5,933 bases of DNA, from the NCBI GenBank assembly GCA_022758945.1, contig JAEMQE010000020.1, positions 1 to 5,933 of the forward strand, written 5' to 3'. Shown here piece by piece: positions 1-5,933 of the stretch. Source of the stretch: Lentimicrobium sp. (GTDB lineage Bacteria > Bacteroidota > Bacteroidia > Flavobacteriales > Flavobacteriaceae). The notes beneath the pieces are model-generated. The model was not told where the DNA came from, ran no database searches, and saw only the letters and a list, made by a program, of their open reading frames with translations. Both the position numbers and the translations under genes were made by a program. Numbering within the stretch: position 1 is the stretch's first letter; each line of letters begins with the position of its first letter.

Positions 1-2633
1 CGTCTGTCGAAGGCATTAAAGAATATTCTTTGCCAAACGGGCTTAAAATTCTTTTAATTCCAGATGCAGCACAATCTAATGTTGTTGTCAATATTGTGTA
101 TAATGTGGGTTCAAGAAATGAAGGCTATGGCGAAACCGGAATGGCGCATTTATTAGAACACATGTTGTTCAAACGTTCGGCTAAATTTAGTGAAATAAAA
201 AAAGCAATTGCTGATAAAGGGGCCGAGGCTAATGGAACGACTTTTTATGATAGAACTAATTATTATGAAATTCTTCCTGCGACCGATGCTAACTTGATAT
301 GGGCTTTAGATATGGAAGCCGACAGGATGATTACTTCAGCAATTTTGCAATCAGATCTGGACAAAGAATTTTCTGTTGTTCGAAATGAGTTCGAAATAGG
401 AGAAAATAACCCTTCTGGAATTCTACGAGAAAGGATATTTTCATCAGCCTATCTTTGGCACAATTACGGAAATTCTACCATTGGAAGTAAAGAAGATATC
501 GAAAGAGTAAAAGCAAGCTCGCTTAAAAACTTCTACAAAAAATATTATCAACCCAATAATGCAACTTTAATTGTTGGTGGAAAATTTGATGAAAAGAAAA
601 CATTGGATTGGATTGCAAAATATTTTGCGATTATTCCAAAATCTAAACAAATTATTGAACCAACTTATACTGTAGAACCAGCACAAGATGGGGAGCGATT
701 TATAGAATTAAAAAGAAATGGAGATATGCAGTATGTGGCAATGGCGTATCACACGCCCAGTTTTTCGGATAAAGAAAATGCAGCAAACACCGCTTTGATT
801 TCAATTCTTACGAACAATCCTTCTGGCGCTTTGTACAAAGCATTGATAGAAACGAAACTGGCAACGGATGTGTATGGATTTAGCATTACGCTAAAAGACC
901 CAGGCTTAGCTTATTTTGCGTGTGAAATCCCAAAAGATAAAGATTTAACAACGGCTCAAAATGCTTTTCTTCAGACGATGAATGAGGTGCCAAAAATGAC
1001 TTTTACGGAGGATGATTTGAAAAGAGCTAAAAACGAATTACTAAAACAATTTGAAAACACTTATAATAAAACAATTGATTTATCCATTGCATTGACTGAA
1101 GATATTGCTGCTGGAGATTGGCGTTTGTTCTTTATTGATAGAGATAATATTGAAAAATTGACACTTGTAGATATCCAAAATGTGGCCAAAAAATATTATT
1201 TGCAAAGCAATAGAACTTGGGGAAGGTTTGTGCCTGAAAACAATGCAGAACGTGTAAAAGTAAGCGAAACTCCTGATATTGCAGTTTTGACAAATGGATA
1301 TAAAGGCAAAACTTTAGAAGCAAATAAAGCTACTTTTGAAACTTCGGTTGCCAATATTTTAAAAACAACTGAAATGGGTAAATTAGCTTCCGGAGGGCAA
1401 TATGCATTATTGGAAAAACCTTCGAAAGGGGACAAAATTAATGCCAGATTTTTATTGCGAATGGGTGATGTCAAATCATTAGAAGGCAAGAATTTAATTG
1501 CGGATTTAACCGCTAAGATGCTAAAATTGGGCACAAAAACACGAAGTAAAAAAGATATAAACGATCAGTTAGATCAATATAAAACCACTATAAATGTTAC
1601 GGGAAATGTTGATGGATTGTACGTTGGTCTGGACACTGATAAAAATAATTTAAACAATGCTTTGGCGATTCTTAAAGACATTTTGAGAAATCCAATTTTT
1701 GACGCCTCCGAATTTGAAAAATTGAAATTGGAAACCAAAAGCGGATTGGAAGCTAATAAAAGCGAACCGCAATCATTAGTAAGCGAGGCAGTCGAAAAGA
1801 AAACCGCTTTGTATCCAAAATCACATCCTTATTATTCACAAACTTCCGATGAAAAATTGGCTGAATTAACTACAATTACATTGGAGGATATAAAAAAATA
1901 TTACAATGATTTTTACAATGGCAGTAGCGGTAAAATTGCCTTTGTAGGAGGATTAGACAAGAAAATTATCAAATCCTTTTTAACTGAAACACTTGATAAT
2001 TGGAATGCTAAATATACTTATATTAGGATTCCAACTCAATATTTTGAAGTTAACGCTTACAATAATACGATTCAGGTTAACGACAAAACCAATGCTATTG
2101 TTTTAGGGAAAATCAACTTGAATATTGGCACGAACGAACCGGATTATCCTGCTGTTGAAATTGCAAATGAATTGTTAGGAGGAGGCGCTTTTATGTCATC
2201 CAGAATTCCAAAACGGTTACGCGAAGCTGAAGGAATGAGTTATGGCGCAGGTTCTTTTGTATCAGGGAATGGGATTGATAAAACTGGGGATTGGGGAGTT
2301 TATGCCTTTTTTAATCCGTCGTTTAAAGATAAATTGGACAATGCTTTGAAAGAAGAAATTCAAAAAGCGTCGGATAAAGGTTTCACAAAAGAGGAATTTG
2401 ATGCAGTAGTAAAATCTTGGTTACAGCAACGCCAAACAATGCTTGGCACAGATGAGTTTCTGGCCCGACAACTTAGAGAATATTTAGATCAGAATAAAAC
2501 ATTTAAAACCTATTCTGAATACGAAGACAAAGTAAAAGCTTTGGATGTAGATAAGGTAAATGCAGCAATGAAAAAATATTTTAATTTGCAAAAATTCATC
2601 TTGATTTACGCTGGCGATTTTACTAAAAAATAA
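1..2633 (+). CDS. M16 family zinc metallopeptidase (two-domain, pitrilysin/processing-peptidase type), 5' end cut by window edge
   Basis: Zinc-dependent endopeptidase, expected to degrade peptides in a closed chamber formed by its two halves. The reading frame is open from base 3 and reads SVEGIKEYS just before the TTG at 30, so that TTG is an internal Leu codon and the gene starts outside the window. Counting that Leu as residue 1, 867 residues are visible. The N-terminal half (about 1-430) carries the inverted zinc motif HLLEH (H40, E43, H44; bases 147-161). E113 and E120 follow, with E120 at the spacing expected for the third zinc ligand. The C-terminal half (about 440-867) has the same fold signature but no HxxEH, so it is the non-catalytic partner. 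It keeps the R731/Y738 pair seven residues apart that M16 enzymes use for substrate binding. Bacteroidetes homologues usually have about 900-950 residues and a signal peptide, so roughly 40-60 residues are missing. A periplasmic location is inferred. Family is certain; substrate is unknown. Confidence 0.95.
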   Translation, partial: SVEGIKEYSLPNGLKILLIPDAAQSNVVVNIVYNVGSRNEGYGETGMAHLLEHMLFKRSAKFSEIKKAIADKGAEANGTTFYDRTNYYEILPATDANLIWALDMEADRMITSAILQSDLDKEFSVVRNEFEIGENNPSGILRERIFSSAYLWHNYGNSTIGSKEDIERVKASSLKNFYKKYYQPNNATLIVGGKFDEKKTLDWIAKYFAIIPKSKQIIEPTYTVEPAQDGERFIELKRNGDMQYVAMAYHTPSFSDKENAANTALISILTNNPSGALYKALIETKLATDVYGFSITLKDPGLAYFACEIPKDKDLTTAQNAFLQTMNEVPKMTFTEDDLKRAKNELLKQFENTYNKTIDLSIALTEDIAAGDWRLFFIDRDNIEKLTLVDIQNVAKKYYLQSNRTWGRFVPENNAERVKVSETPDIAVLTNGYKGKTLEANKATFETSVANILKTTEMGKLASGGQYALLEKPSKGDKINARFLLRMGDVKSLEGKNLIADLTAKMLKLGTKTRSKKDINDQLDQYKTTINVTGNVDGLYVGLDTDKNNLNNALAILKDILRNPIFDASEFEKLKLETKSGLEANKSEPQSLVSEAVEKKTALYPKSHPYYSQTSDEKLAELTTITLEDIKKYYNDFYNGSSGKIAFVGGLDKKIIKSFLTETLDNWNAKYTYIRIPTQYFEVNAYNNTIQVNDKTNAIVLGKINLNIGTNEPDYPAVEIANELLGGGAFMSSRIPKRLREAEGMSYGAGSFVSGNGIDKTGDWGVYAFFNPSFKDKLDNALKEEIQKASDKGFTKEEFDAVVKSWLQQRQTMLGTDEFLARQLREYLDQNKTFKTYSEYEDKVKALDVDKVNAAMKKYFNLQKFILIYAGDFTKK

Positions 2634-2645
2634 GATTTCATCATT

Positions 2646-2691
2646 AAAAAAAAGAGAGGTTGTTTGAAAAAGCAACCTCTTTTTTTTTTTT
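2646..2691 (+). terminator. Intrinsic terminator, probably bidirectional, between convergent genes
   Basis: An 11-bp stem (2655-2665 with 2670-2680, one G-U pair) closes on a GAAA tetraloop. A run of 12 T follows on the plus strand (2680-2691). Eight A precede the stem (2646-2653), so the minus-strand transcript also ends in a U tract. It starts 12 bp after the M16 stop codon and must serve that gene. It could also stop transcription from the convergent cupin gene, whose stop codon lies about 125 bp away on the other side. Confidence 0.88.
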
Positions 2692-2800
2692 AAATATAGT
2701 GTTCTATTAATTCAACAATAGGTTTAGCGGTTCCAATTACTTTGAGTACAATATTGATAAAACATCGTCTGTTTGCCAAGGCTAAAACTTCGGTCAAAGT
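2690..2800 (-). other. Possible gene remnant: 36-codon protein-like frame in the convergent intergenic gap
   Basis: The gap 2692-2817 has no clear gene. On the minus strand, one frame reads 36 codons without a stop, from just after an in-frame TAG (2801-2803) to a TAA at 2690-2692. The residues look protein-like rather than random, with an aliphatic, basic stretch (LALANRRCFINIVLKVIG) and an end reading KPIVELIEHYI. It has no ATG, a TTG as second codon, and no ribosome-binding site. It could be the decayed 3' end of a lost gene. Chance is also possible in AT-rich DNA. I do not recognise a family. Confidence 0.2.
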
Positions 2801-2817
2801 CTAATTTTTAGGATTTT

Positions 2818-3681
2818 CTATTTCAGTTCAGCATTTGTTTTTCGAATGGATTCTTTGTCTTTGTAATCTAACCAAGCTTGACCTTTCCATTTTCGCATCC
2901 AGTTATCATAATATCTATTGATGGCAACGTTTGCAAAACCTTTAATTAAATTACTTGGGCGGCCAGCCAATGAGCGTAAACTTAATGAAAAACCAGGCGT
3001 TTCATATTTCATATAATGCCACCAACCTTCGGGCATATAGAGCATTTCGCCGTGTTCAAGGTGAGTAATATAAGGATTAACGTGTTTCAAAGCGGGGAAT
3101 TTTTCGAAATCGGGATTATCAAAATCGATGTCCTCATTACAAATCCACGAATAGGGAAGGCGATACATATACTTGGTCTCTTTTGGATCCACAAGCACAC
3201 ATTGTTTTCTGCCTTGAAAATGAATGTGAAATATATTGGGAAAATCAATATCATAATGCATAAAAACCTTGGCATCTTCCCCTCCAAAAAACAATAACGG
3301 CAAACTTTTGATTAAACGAAGTCCTAAATCAGGCCATTTCATATCGGATTTCATTGACGGCACATCTTTCATCAAATCATAAAGAAAAATGCGTAAATCT
3401 GTAGGGCCTTTCTCAAGAATATCTATGTATTCCCCCATTGTCATTACAAAATCGGGTTCGTTTACTTTTTTGGTATAATCTGTTTTTCGGCTATCATACA
3501 GCGGTACTTTTTTATCGGAAGCAACAGTTCTTAAAAAGTCAAAATTCCATTTGGTAAAGGCAGGCCAATCCTCAATTTGATTGGTGATAACCACTGGTTT
3601 TTGTGGTTTATAGTAGTTTTTTATAAATTCTTCTTTGGTAAGTTTTTCAACACGGTCAATTTCTGTATACTTAAAAGACAT
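2818..3681 (-). CDS. Cupin-like / JmjC-type (cupin_8) putative Fe(II)/2-oxoglutarate-dependent oxygenase
   Basis: A 287-residue protein of the cupin_8 family, related to FIH-type protein hydroxylases, which couple 2-oxoglutarate decarboxylation to hydroxylation of a substrate. The jelly-roll core spans about residues 130-235. The iron triad is visible as H142-x-D144 (motif MHYDID) and H222 (motif MPEGWWHY). K159, in the GRKQCVLVDP strand, matches the lysine that FIH uses to bind 2-oxoglutarate. The N-terminal part (LTKEEFIKNYYKPQKPVVI, then EDWPA about 37-41) is the standard family entry. There is no signal peptide or membrane segment, so it should be cytoplasmic. The ATG at 3681 is the natural start because the conserved N-terminus begins right after it. 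No Shine-Dalgarno site precedes it, which is normal in Bacteroidetes. It lies 143 bp downstream of the GH13 gene on the same strand and is convergent with the M16 gene. Family is firm; activity is likely because all ligands are present; the substrate cannot be read from sequence. Confidence 0.87.
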   Translation of the reverse strand: MSFKYTEIDRVEKLTKEEFIKNYYKPQKPVVITNQIEDWPAFTKWNFDFLRTVASDKKVPLYDSRKTDYTKKVNEPDFVMTMGEYIDILEKGPTDLRIFLYDLMKDVPSMKSDMKWPDLGLRLIKSLPLLFFGGEDAKVFMHYDIDFPNIFHIHFQGRKQCVLVDPKETKYMYRLPYSWICNEDIDFDNPDFEKFPALKHVNPYITHLEHGEMLYMPEGWWHYMKYETPGFSLSLRSLAGRPSNLIKGFANVAINRYYDNWMRKWKGQAWLDYKDKESIRKTNAELK

Positions 3682-3715
3682 TGGGTTATGTTTTATGGAA
3701 AAATTATTTTTATTA

Positions 3716-3742
3716 CAATGATAGCTTTAAAAACAAGAGCAA
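3716..3742 (-). promoter_or_regulatory. Weak candidate Bacteroidetes-type promoter for the cupin gene
   Basis: Read on the minus strand, TTG (3740-3742) is followed after 16 bases by TATCATTG (3716-3723). This differs at one position from the -7 box TAnnTTTG known in Bacteroidetes, and the spacer is one base shorter than the usual 17-23. The -7 box lies about 35 bp before the ATG at 3681. In such AT-rich DNA a match of this quality can occur by chance. It would make the cupin gene independent of the glycosidase operon. Confidence 0.2.
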
Positions 3743-3785
3743 TCGCTATTTTGTGTTTTTAAATTTAAAAAATAATTTACAGTTA

Positions 3786-3812
3786 AAAAATTCAATTTTC
3801 AAAAATTCAATT
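3786..3812. repeat. Short tandem direct repeat in AT-rich gap
   Basis: The 12-mer AAAAATTCAATT occurs at 3786-3797 and again at 3801-3812, a period of 15 bp. The same 143-bp gap (3682-3824) also holds a 16-bp all-AT perfect palindrome at 3756-3771. No convincing terminator follows the GH13 stop codon here: the only hairpins are short and pair A with T only. The repeats could be operator-like sites or simple low-complexity sequence. Confidence 0.5.
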
Positions 3813-3824
3813 AGAATACCACTA

Positions 3825-5477
3825 TTATTTTTCCAATAAAACAATATCAAATTCAGTATCAATAAGGACTTTACCATTCGAAACTACAACTTTCTTTCCG
3901 GAATACCCATCTTTCAATTTTGTTCCATTTTCGAAAATGGTTCCCACCGAAATCTCTTTTGGTCCTTTTGGTAAATCCAATCCAATAACCACTTTGTCCG
4001 TGAAATTATTGTTGGTAAAAGTTCTACTAAAAACATAAGGACTAGCCGAAATTTCCTGATGAACTCCTGCACCAATCGCTGGATGGTTTTTTCTAAAACT
4101 ACCTAATTTTTGCCAATGCAAAAGCACTTTTTGAGTTTCGGGATTGGTTTTGATGTCCTCCCAATTCATCATCGAACGCAAGGTTGCATCGCCAGTAGTT
4201 CCCGGAATATCTAATGAACGAGCACTTTCGTCCCCATAATATACTTGTGAAATTCCTGGGGCAAGCAGTAATTTTGTTCCGCTTTCGAATGTTTTTTCAC
4301 GTTTTTTATCATAAGGAGAACTGTCGTCGTGTGAAGAAACATAGTTCATCACCGTATTCCCTTTTAAGTCATTTTGAAGAATTGAATTGTATTTTGAAAA
4401 CAAAGGTTCATAATTCATTTTGGCTTCATTTCTAAAGTCAAAATTGATTAAACCTGTAAAACCATTTTCGAAATAGTTGACTTTTTTATCTCCAAAATCA
4501 AATAATTTTTTGGCTCCAATATTGTAGCCATACACCTCACCAACGGTGAAAAACGCATTGTTGTCCAATACTTTTGTAGGGTTATTTTTTTTGAAATCGG
4601 CAAAGGCTCCATCGCATACTTTCTTGAAATCTGCCCAAACATCTTCATAAGTATGCTTCGCCGTATCCACACGATAGCCATCAATTCCATAATCAGTGAT
4701 GTAATCGGAAAGCCATTTCATAATGTAATATTTTGGTGCACGAGGGTAACCTGTTTTCTTGAAAAAGGCATCTAATTCAGCTACTTCTTGCTCGTAACGA
4801 CCTTCTTTTTTCCATTTTTCAACCAAAAAAGGAGGCAAAGCAACATTTTCAATACTTTCAGTTTTTACGTCCGGAAGATTTTCAACCAACGTACAATTAA
4901 TATAAGTATCGTATGATTTGTAAGTGCATTTTGGGGAAGTTCGAACCCAATCATTTGGATACACAGCATCTTCGGCAGTAACGGGTCCAGTATGGTTGAT
5001 AACGGCATCTAATAAGATACGAATTCCTTTTGCGTGTGCTTTTTGCACCAATTCGGTTAAGTCCTTTTTAGTTCCAAAACTTGGATCTAATGCCGACCAA
5101 TCTCTTGCCCAATAGCCGTGAAAACCATACGTAAAACCGGTTCCTTCATCGACACCATCGTGAATTTGTTCTACAACCGGCGTCATCCAAATGGCATTTA
5201 TCCCCAATTTTTCAAAATATCCTTCGTCTAATTTTTGGATTACACCTCGAATATCACCACCTTCAAAACCTCTCAATTTTGCTGTTGGTTTATTTCGATT
5301 ATAAGTATGGTCGTTTGTTTTGTCTCCGTTGTTGAATCGGTCAATTAAAAGGAAATACACATTGGCACTTTCCCAAACAAAAGGGGTTTTTGAGGCCGAT
5401 TGTGCTGTTTTTGTTGAAGAACAACTGGCGAAAAACAGCGATAGTAACGCGATCGAAAATAAGATATTTTTTTTCAT
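3825..5477 (-). CDS. GH13 alpha-amylase, exported lipoprotein
   Basis: A 550-residue glycoside hydrolase family 13 enzyme, expected to hydrolyse alpha-1,4 bonds of starch or maltodextrins at the cell envelope. The ATG at 5477 gives MKKNILFSIALLSLFFASC, a lipoprotein signal with a slightly imperfect lipobox (F-A-S-C) and C19 as the lipidated residue. The upstream in-frame ATG at 5495 is less likely because it lies inside a hairpin arm and adds residues before the signal peptide. The TIM barrel runs from about 35 to 455. All conserved regions are present: region I DAVINH (157-162), region V LPDV (201-204), region II GYRVDTAKH with nucleophile D271, region III VGEVYG with acid/base E314, and region IV SSHDD with D384. 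A C-terminal beta-sandwich spans about 477-550. Residues 205-262 form a helical insertion before region II, recalling periplasmic MalS-type amylases, but subfamily assignment is tentative. No acidic surface-export signal follows C19, so surface or periplasmic placement is open. It lies downstream of the GH31-like gene on the same strand. Confidence 0.95.
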   Translation of the reverse strand: MKKNILFSIALLSLFFASCSSTKTAQSASKTPFVWESANVYFLLIDRFNNGDKTNDHTYNRNKPTAKLRGFEGGDIRGVIQKLDEGYFEKLGINAIWMTPVVEQIHDGVDEGTGFTYGFHGYWARDWSALDPSFGTKKDLTELVQKAHAKGIRILLDAVINHTGPVTAEDAVYPNDWVRTSPKCTYKSYDTYINCTLVENLPDVKTESIENVALPPFLVEKWKKEGRYEQEVAELDAFFKKTGYPRAPKYYIMKWLSDYITDYGIDGYRVDTAKHTYEDVWADFKKVCDGAFADFKKNNPTKVLDNNAFFTVGEVYGYNIGAKKLFDFGDKKVNYFENGFTGLINFDFRNEAKMNYEPLFSKYNSILQNDLKGNTVMNYVSSHDDSSPYDKKREKTFESGTKLLLAPGISQVYYGDESARSLDIPGTTGDATLRSMMNWEDIKTNPETQKVLLHWQKLGSFRKNHPAIGAGVHQEISASPYVFSRTFTNNNFTDKVVIGLDLPKGPKEISVGTIFENGTKLKDGYSGKKVVVSNGKVLIDTEFDIVLLEK

Positions 5478-5489
5478 AAGTTTTTTTTG

Positions 5490-5550
5490 AACCATTAAGA
5501 AAATTAAGGTTCATTAAGTTTTTCTTAATTTTCTTAATTTCTTAATGGTT
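5490..5550. repeat. Nested intergenic hairpin of TTAAG units between the two glycosidase genes
   Basis: A 61-bp imperfect palindrome fills most of the gap. Its outer stem is 13 perfect bp (AACCATTAAGAAA at 5490-5502 with its complement at 5538-5550). After a one-base bulge come 5 bp (5504-5508 with 5533-5537). A 4x3 internal loop follows, then a 6-bp inner stem (5513-5518 with 5524-5529) around a five-base loop, giving 24 bp in total. The motif TTAAG recurs three times in each arm. On the minus (coding) strand the 3' flank is A-rich (CAAAAAAAACTT), so it is not a canonical terminator for the GH31 gene. On the plus strand a T-rich stretch follows (5552-5564), so it could stop antisense transcription. 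Alternatively it may be a dispersed intergenic repeat or an mRNA processing or stabilising element. No promoter for the GH13 gene is visible in this gap. Confidence 0.8.
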
Positions 5551-5562
5551 TGTTTTTTTATT

Positions 5563-5933
5563 TTATAACTGAATTTTAATTTCAACTCCAGTACCTTTCT
5601 TCCAAGAAACTGGAATTTCAATATTGTTTTTAACGGTTTTGAAAGCAATGGTTCTTCCGTTTACGATCACTGATTTTGCTTTTATATTGTGAACAATTAA
5701 CGCAACATTTTTATCTATTGATTGAAAGTTTTTCCCAATTTCAGAACTCAATTTGATAACTACTACTTTGCTATTCACATTGCCATTGAAATTCAAGATT
5801 TCATAAGCACCTTTTTCGAAAGCATTTGCCGTTGTTCCATCGTCATTGTATAATTTTCCAAAACTTTGCGTGGTTTTCGCATCAAAATAATAATGCAAAT
5901 CGAAGTCTGCCAACGAATATTTCGATGTGTTTT
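5563..5933 (-). CDS. C-terminal end of a glycosidase, probably GH31 alpha-glucosidase (5' part beyond right edge)
   Basis: The frame is open to the window edge and reads NTSKYS before the TTG at 5911-5913, so that TTG is an internal Leu codon and the gene starts outside. About 122 residues are visible. The stretch LHYYFDA, then LYNDDGT (about 5833-5853), then AFEKGAYEIL resembles the C-terminal beta-sandwich (DUF5110-like) that follows the catalytic barrel in GH31 enzymes, where a YxDDG turn and a KGxY strand are typical. The rest (VNGRTIAFKTVKNNIEI) is beta-rich and fits this domain. No catalytic residue lies in the window, so activity cannot be checked. GH31 enzymes release glucose from the non-reducing ends of maltodextrins, which suits the GH13 amylase directly downstream. 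The stop codon is 85 bp before the GH13 start, and both genes are probably cotranscribed. Other families with a similar C-terminal sandwich, including other amylase-type enzymes, remain possible. Confidence 0.72.
   Translation of the reverse strand, partial: NTSKYSLADFDLHYYFDAKTTQSFGKLYNDDGTTANAFEKGAYEILNFNGNVNSKVVVIKLSSEIGKNFQSIDKNVALIVHNIKAKSVIVNGRTIAFKTVKNNIEIPVSWKKGTGVEIKIQL

Noticed and set aside
30..32. TTG as the start codon of the M16 peptidase
   Set aside because: The same frame is open to the left edge and encodes residues typical of the family just before the LPNG motif, so the gene starts upstream and this is an internal Leu.
1196..1534. 112-codon open frame antisense to the M16 gene
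   Set aside because: It lies entirely within a well-supported coding region on the other strand and shows no family signature. It is a shadow of that gene.
3016..3297. 93-codon plus-strand open frame across the cupin gene
   Set aside because: It is antisense to the conserved iron-binding core of the cupin protein and lacks features of its own.
3786..3812. Terminator after the GH13 gene
   Set aside because: The best minus-strand hairpin here has only about five A-T pairs and no GC, too weak to call an intrinsic terminator.
4448..4690. 80-codon open frame on the minus strand inside the GH13 gene in another frame
   Set aside because: The overlapping frame carries the catalytic residues of GH13; the alternative translation has no recognisable motif.
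5493..5495. Upstream ATG for the GH13 gene
   Set aside because: It lies in the arm of the intergenic hairpin and would put six extra residues before a standard lipoprotein signal that begins MKKN at 5477.
5490..5550. CRISPR array or phage attachment site from the repeated TTAAG units
   Set aside because: The units are only 5-7 bp and arranged as a palindrome, with no spacers, and no integrase or cas gene is present.
5911..5913. TTG as the start of a separate 116-residue protein
   Set aside because: The frame continues to the right edge, and the sequence matches the C-terminal domain of a larger glycosidase, so it is an internal Leu of a truncated gene.

Overview
The window looks like the chromosome of a Bacteroidetes bacterium, most likely a Flavobacterium-type organism. 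The evidence is its low GC content, its A-rich upstream regions without Shine-Dalgarno sites, the protein families present, and an exported GH13 lipoprotein next to a GH31 gene, which is typical of Sus-like starch utilisation loci in this phylum. No species can be named from the sequence alone.

Layout from left to right. (1) Positions 1-2633, plus strand: most of a two-domain M16 zinc metallopeptidase (pitrilysin / processing-peptidase family). Its N-terminus and presumed signal peptide lie beyond the left edge. (2) A strong intrinsic terminator at 2646-2691, with A and U tracts on both sides, lies between this gene and the next, convergent one. (3) About 125 non-coding bases hold a 36-codon protein-like reading frame that may be a gene remnant or chance. 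(4) Positions 2818-3681, minus strand: a cupin_8/JmjC-like protein with an intact Fe(II)/2-oxoglutarate site and unknown substrate. (5) A 143-bp AT-rich gap with a short direct repeat and at best a weak promoter candidate. (6) Positions 3825-5477, minus strand: a GH13 alpha-amylase lipoprotein with all catalytic residues. (7) A 61-bp nested hairpin made of repeated TTAAG units fills most of the gap between this gene and the next. (8) Positions 5563-5933, minus strand: the C-terminal end of a glycosidase, most likely GH31 alpha-glucosidase, running off the right edge.

How the genes fit together. The two glycosidase genes share orientation and an 85-bp gap, and form the end of what is probably a starch or maltodextrin utilisation operon. 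The GH13 enzyme would cut alpha-1,4-glucans at the envelope and the GH31 enzyme would release glucose from the products. The cupin gene follows in the same direction but across a larger gap, so it may or may not belong to the operon. The M16 peptidase is convergent and unrelated in function.

I did not find a clearly new system. The items most worth a second look are the nested TTAAG hairpin between the glycosidase genes, the uncharacterised cupin-type oxygenase beside a starch locus, and the possible gene remnant at 2690-2800.
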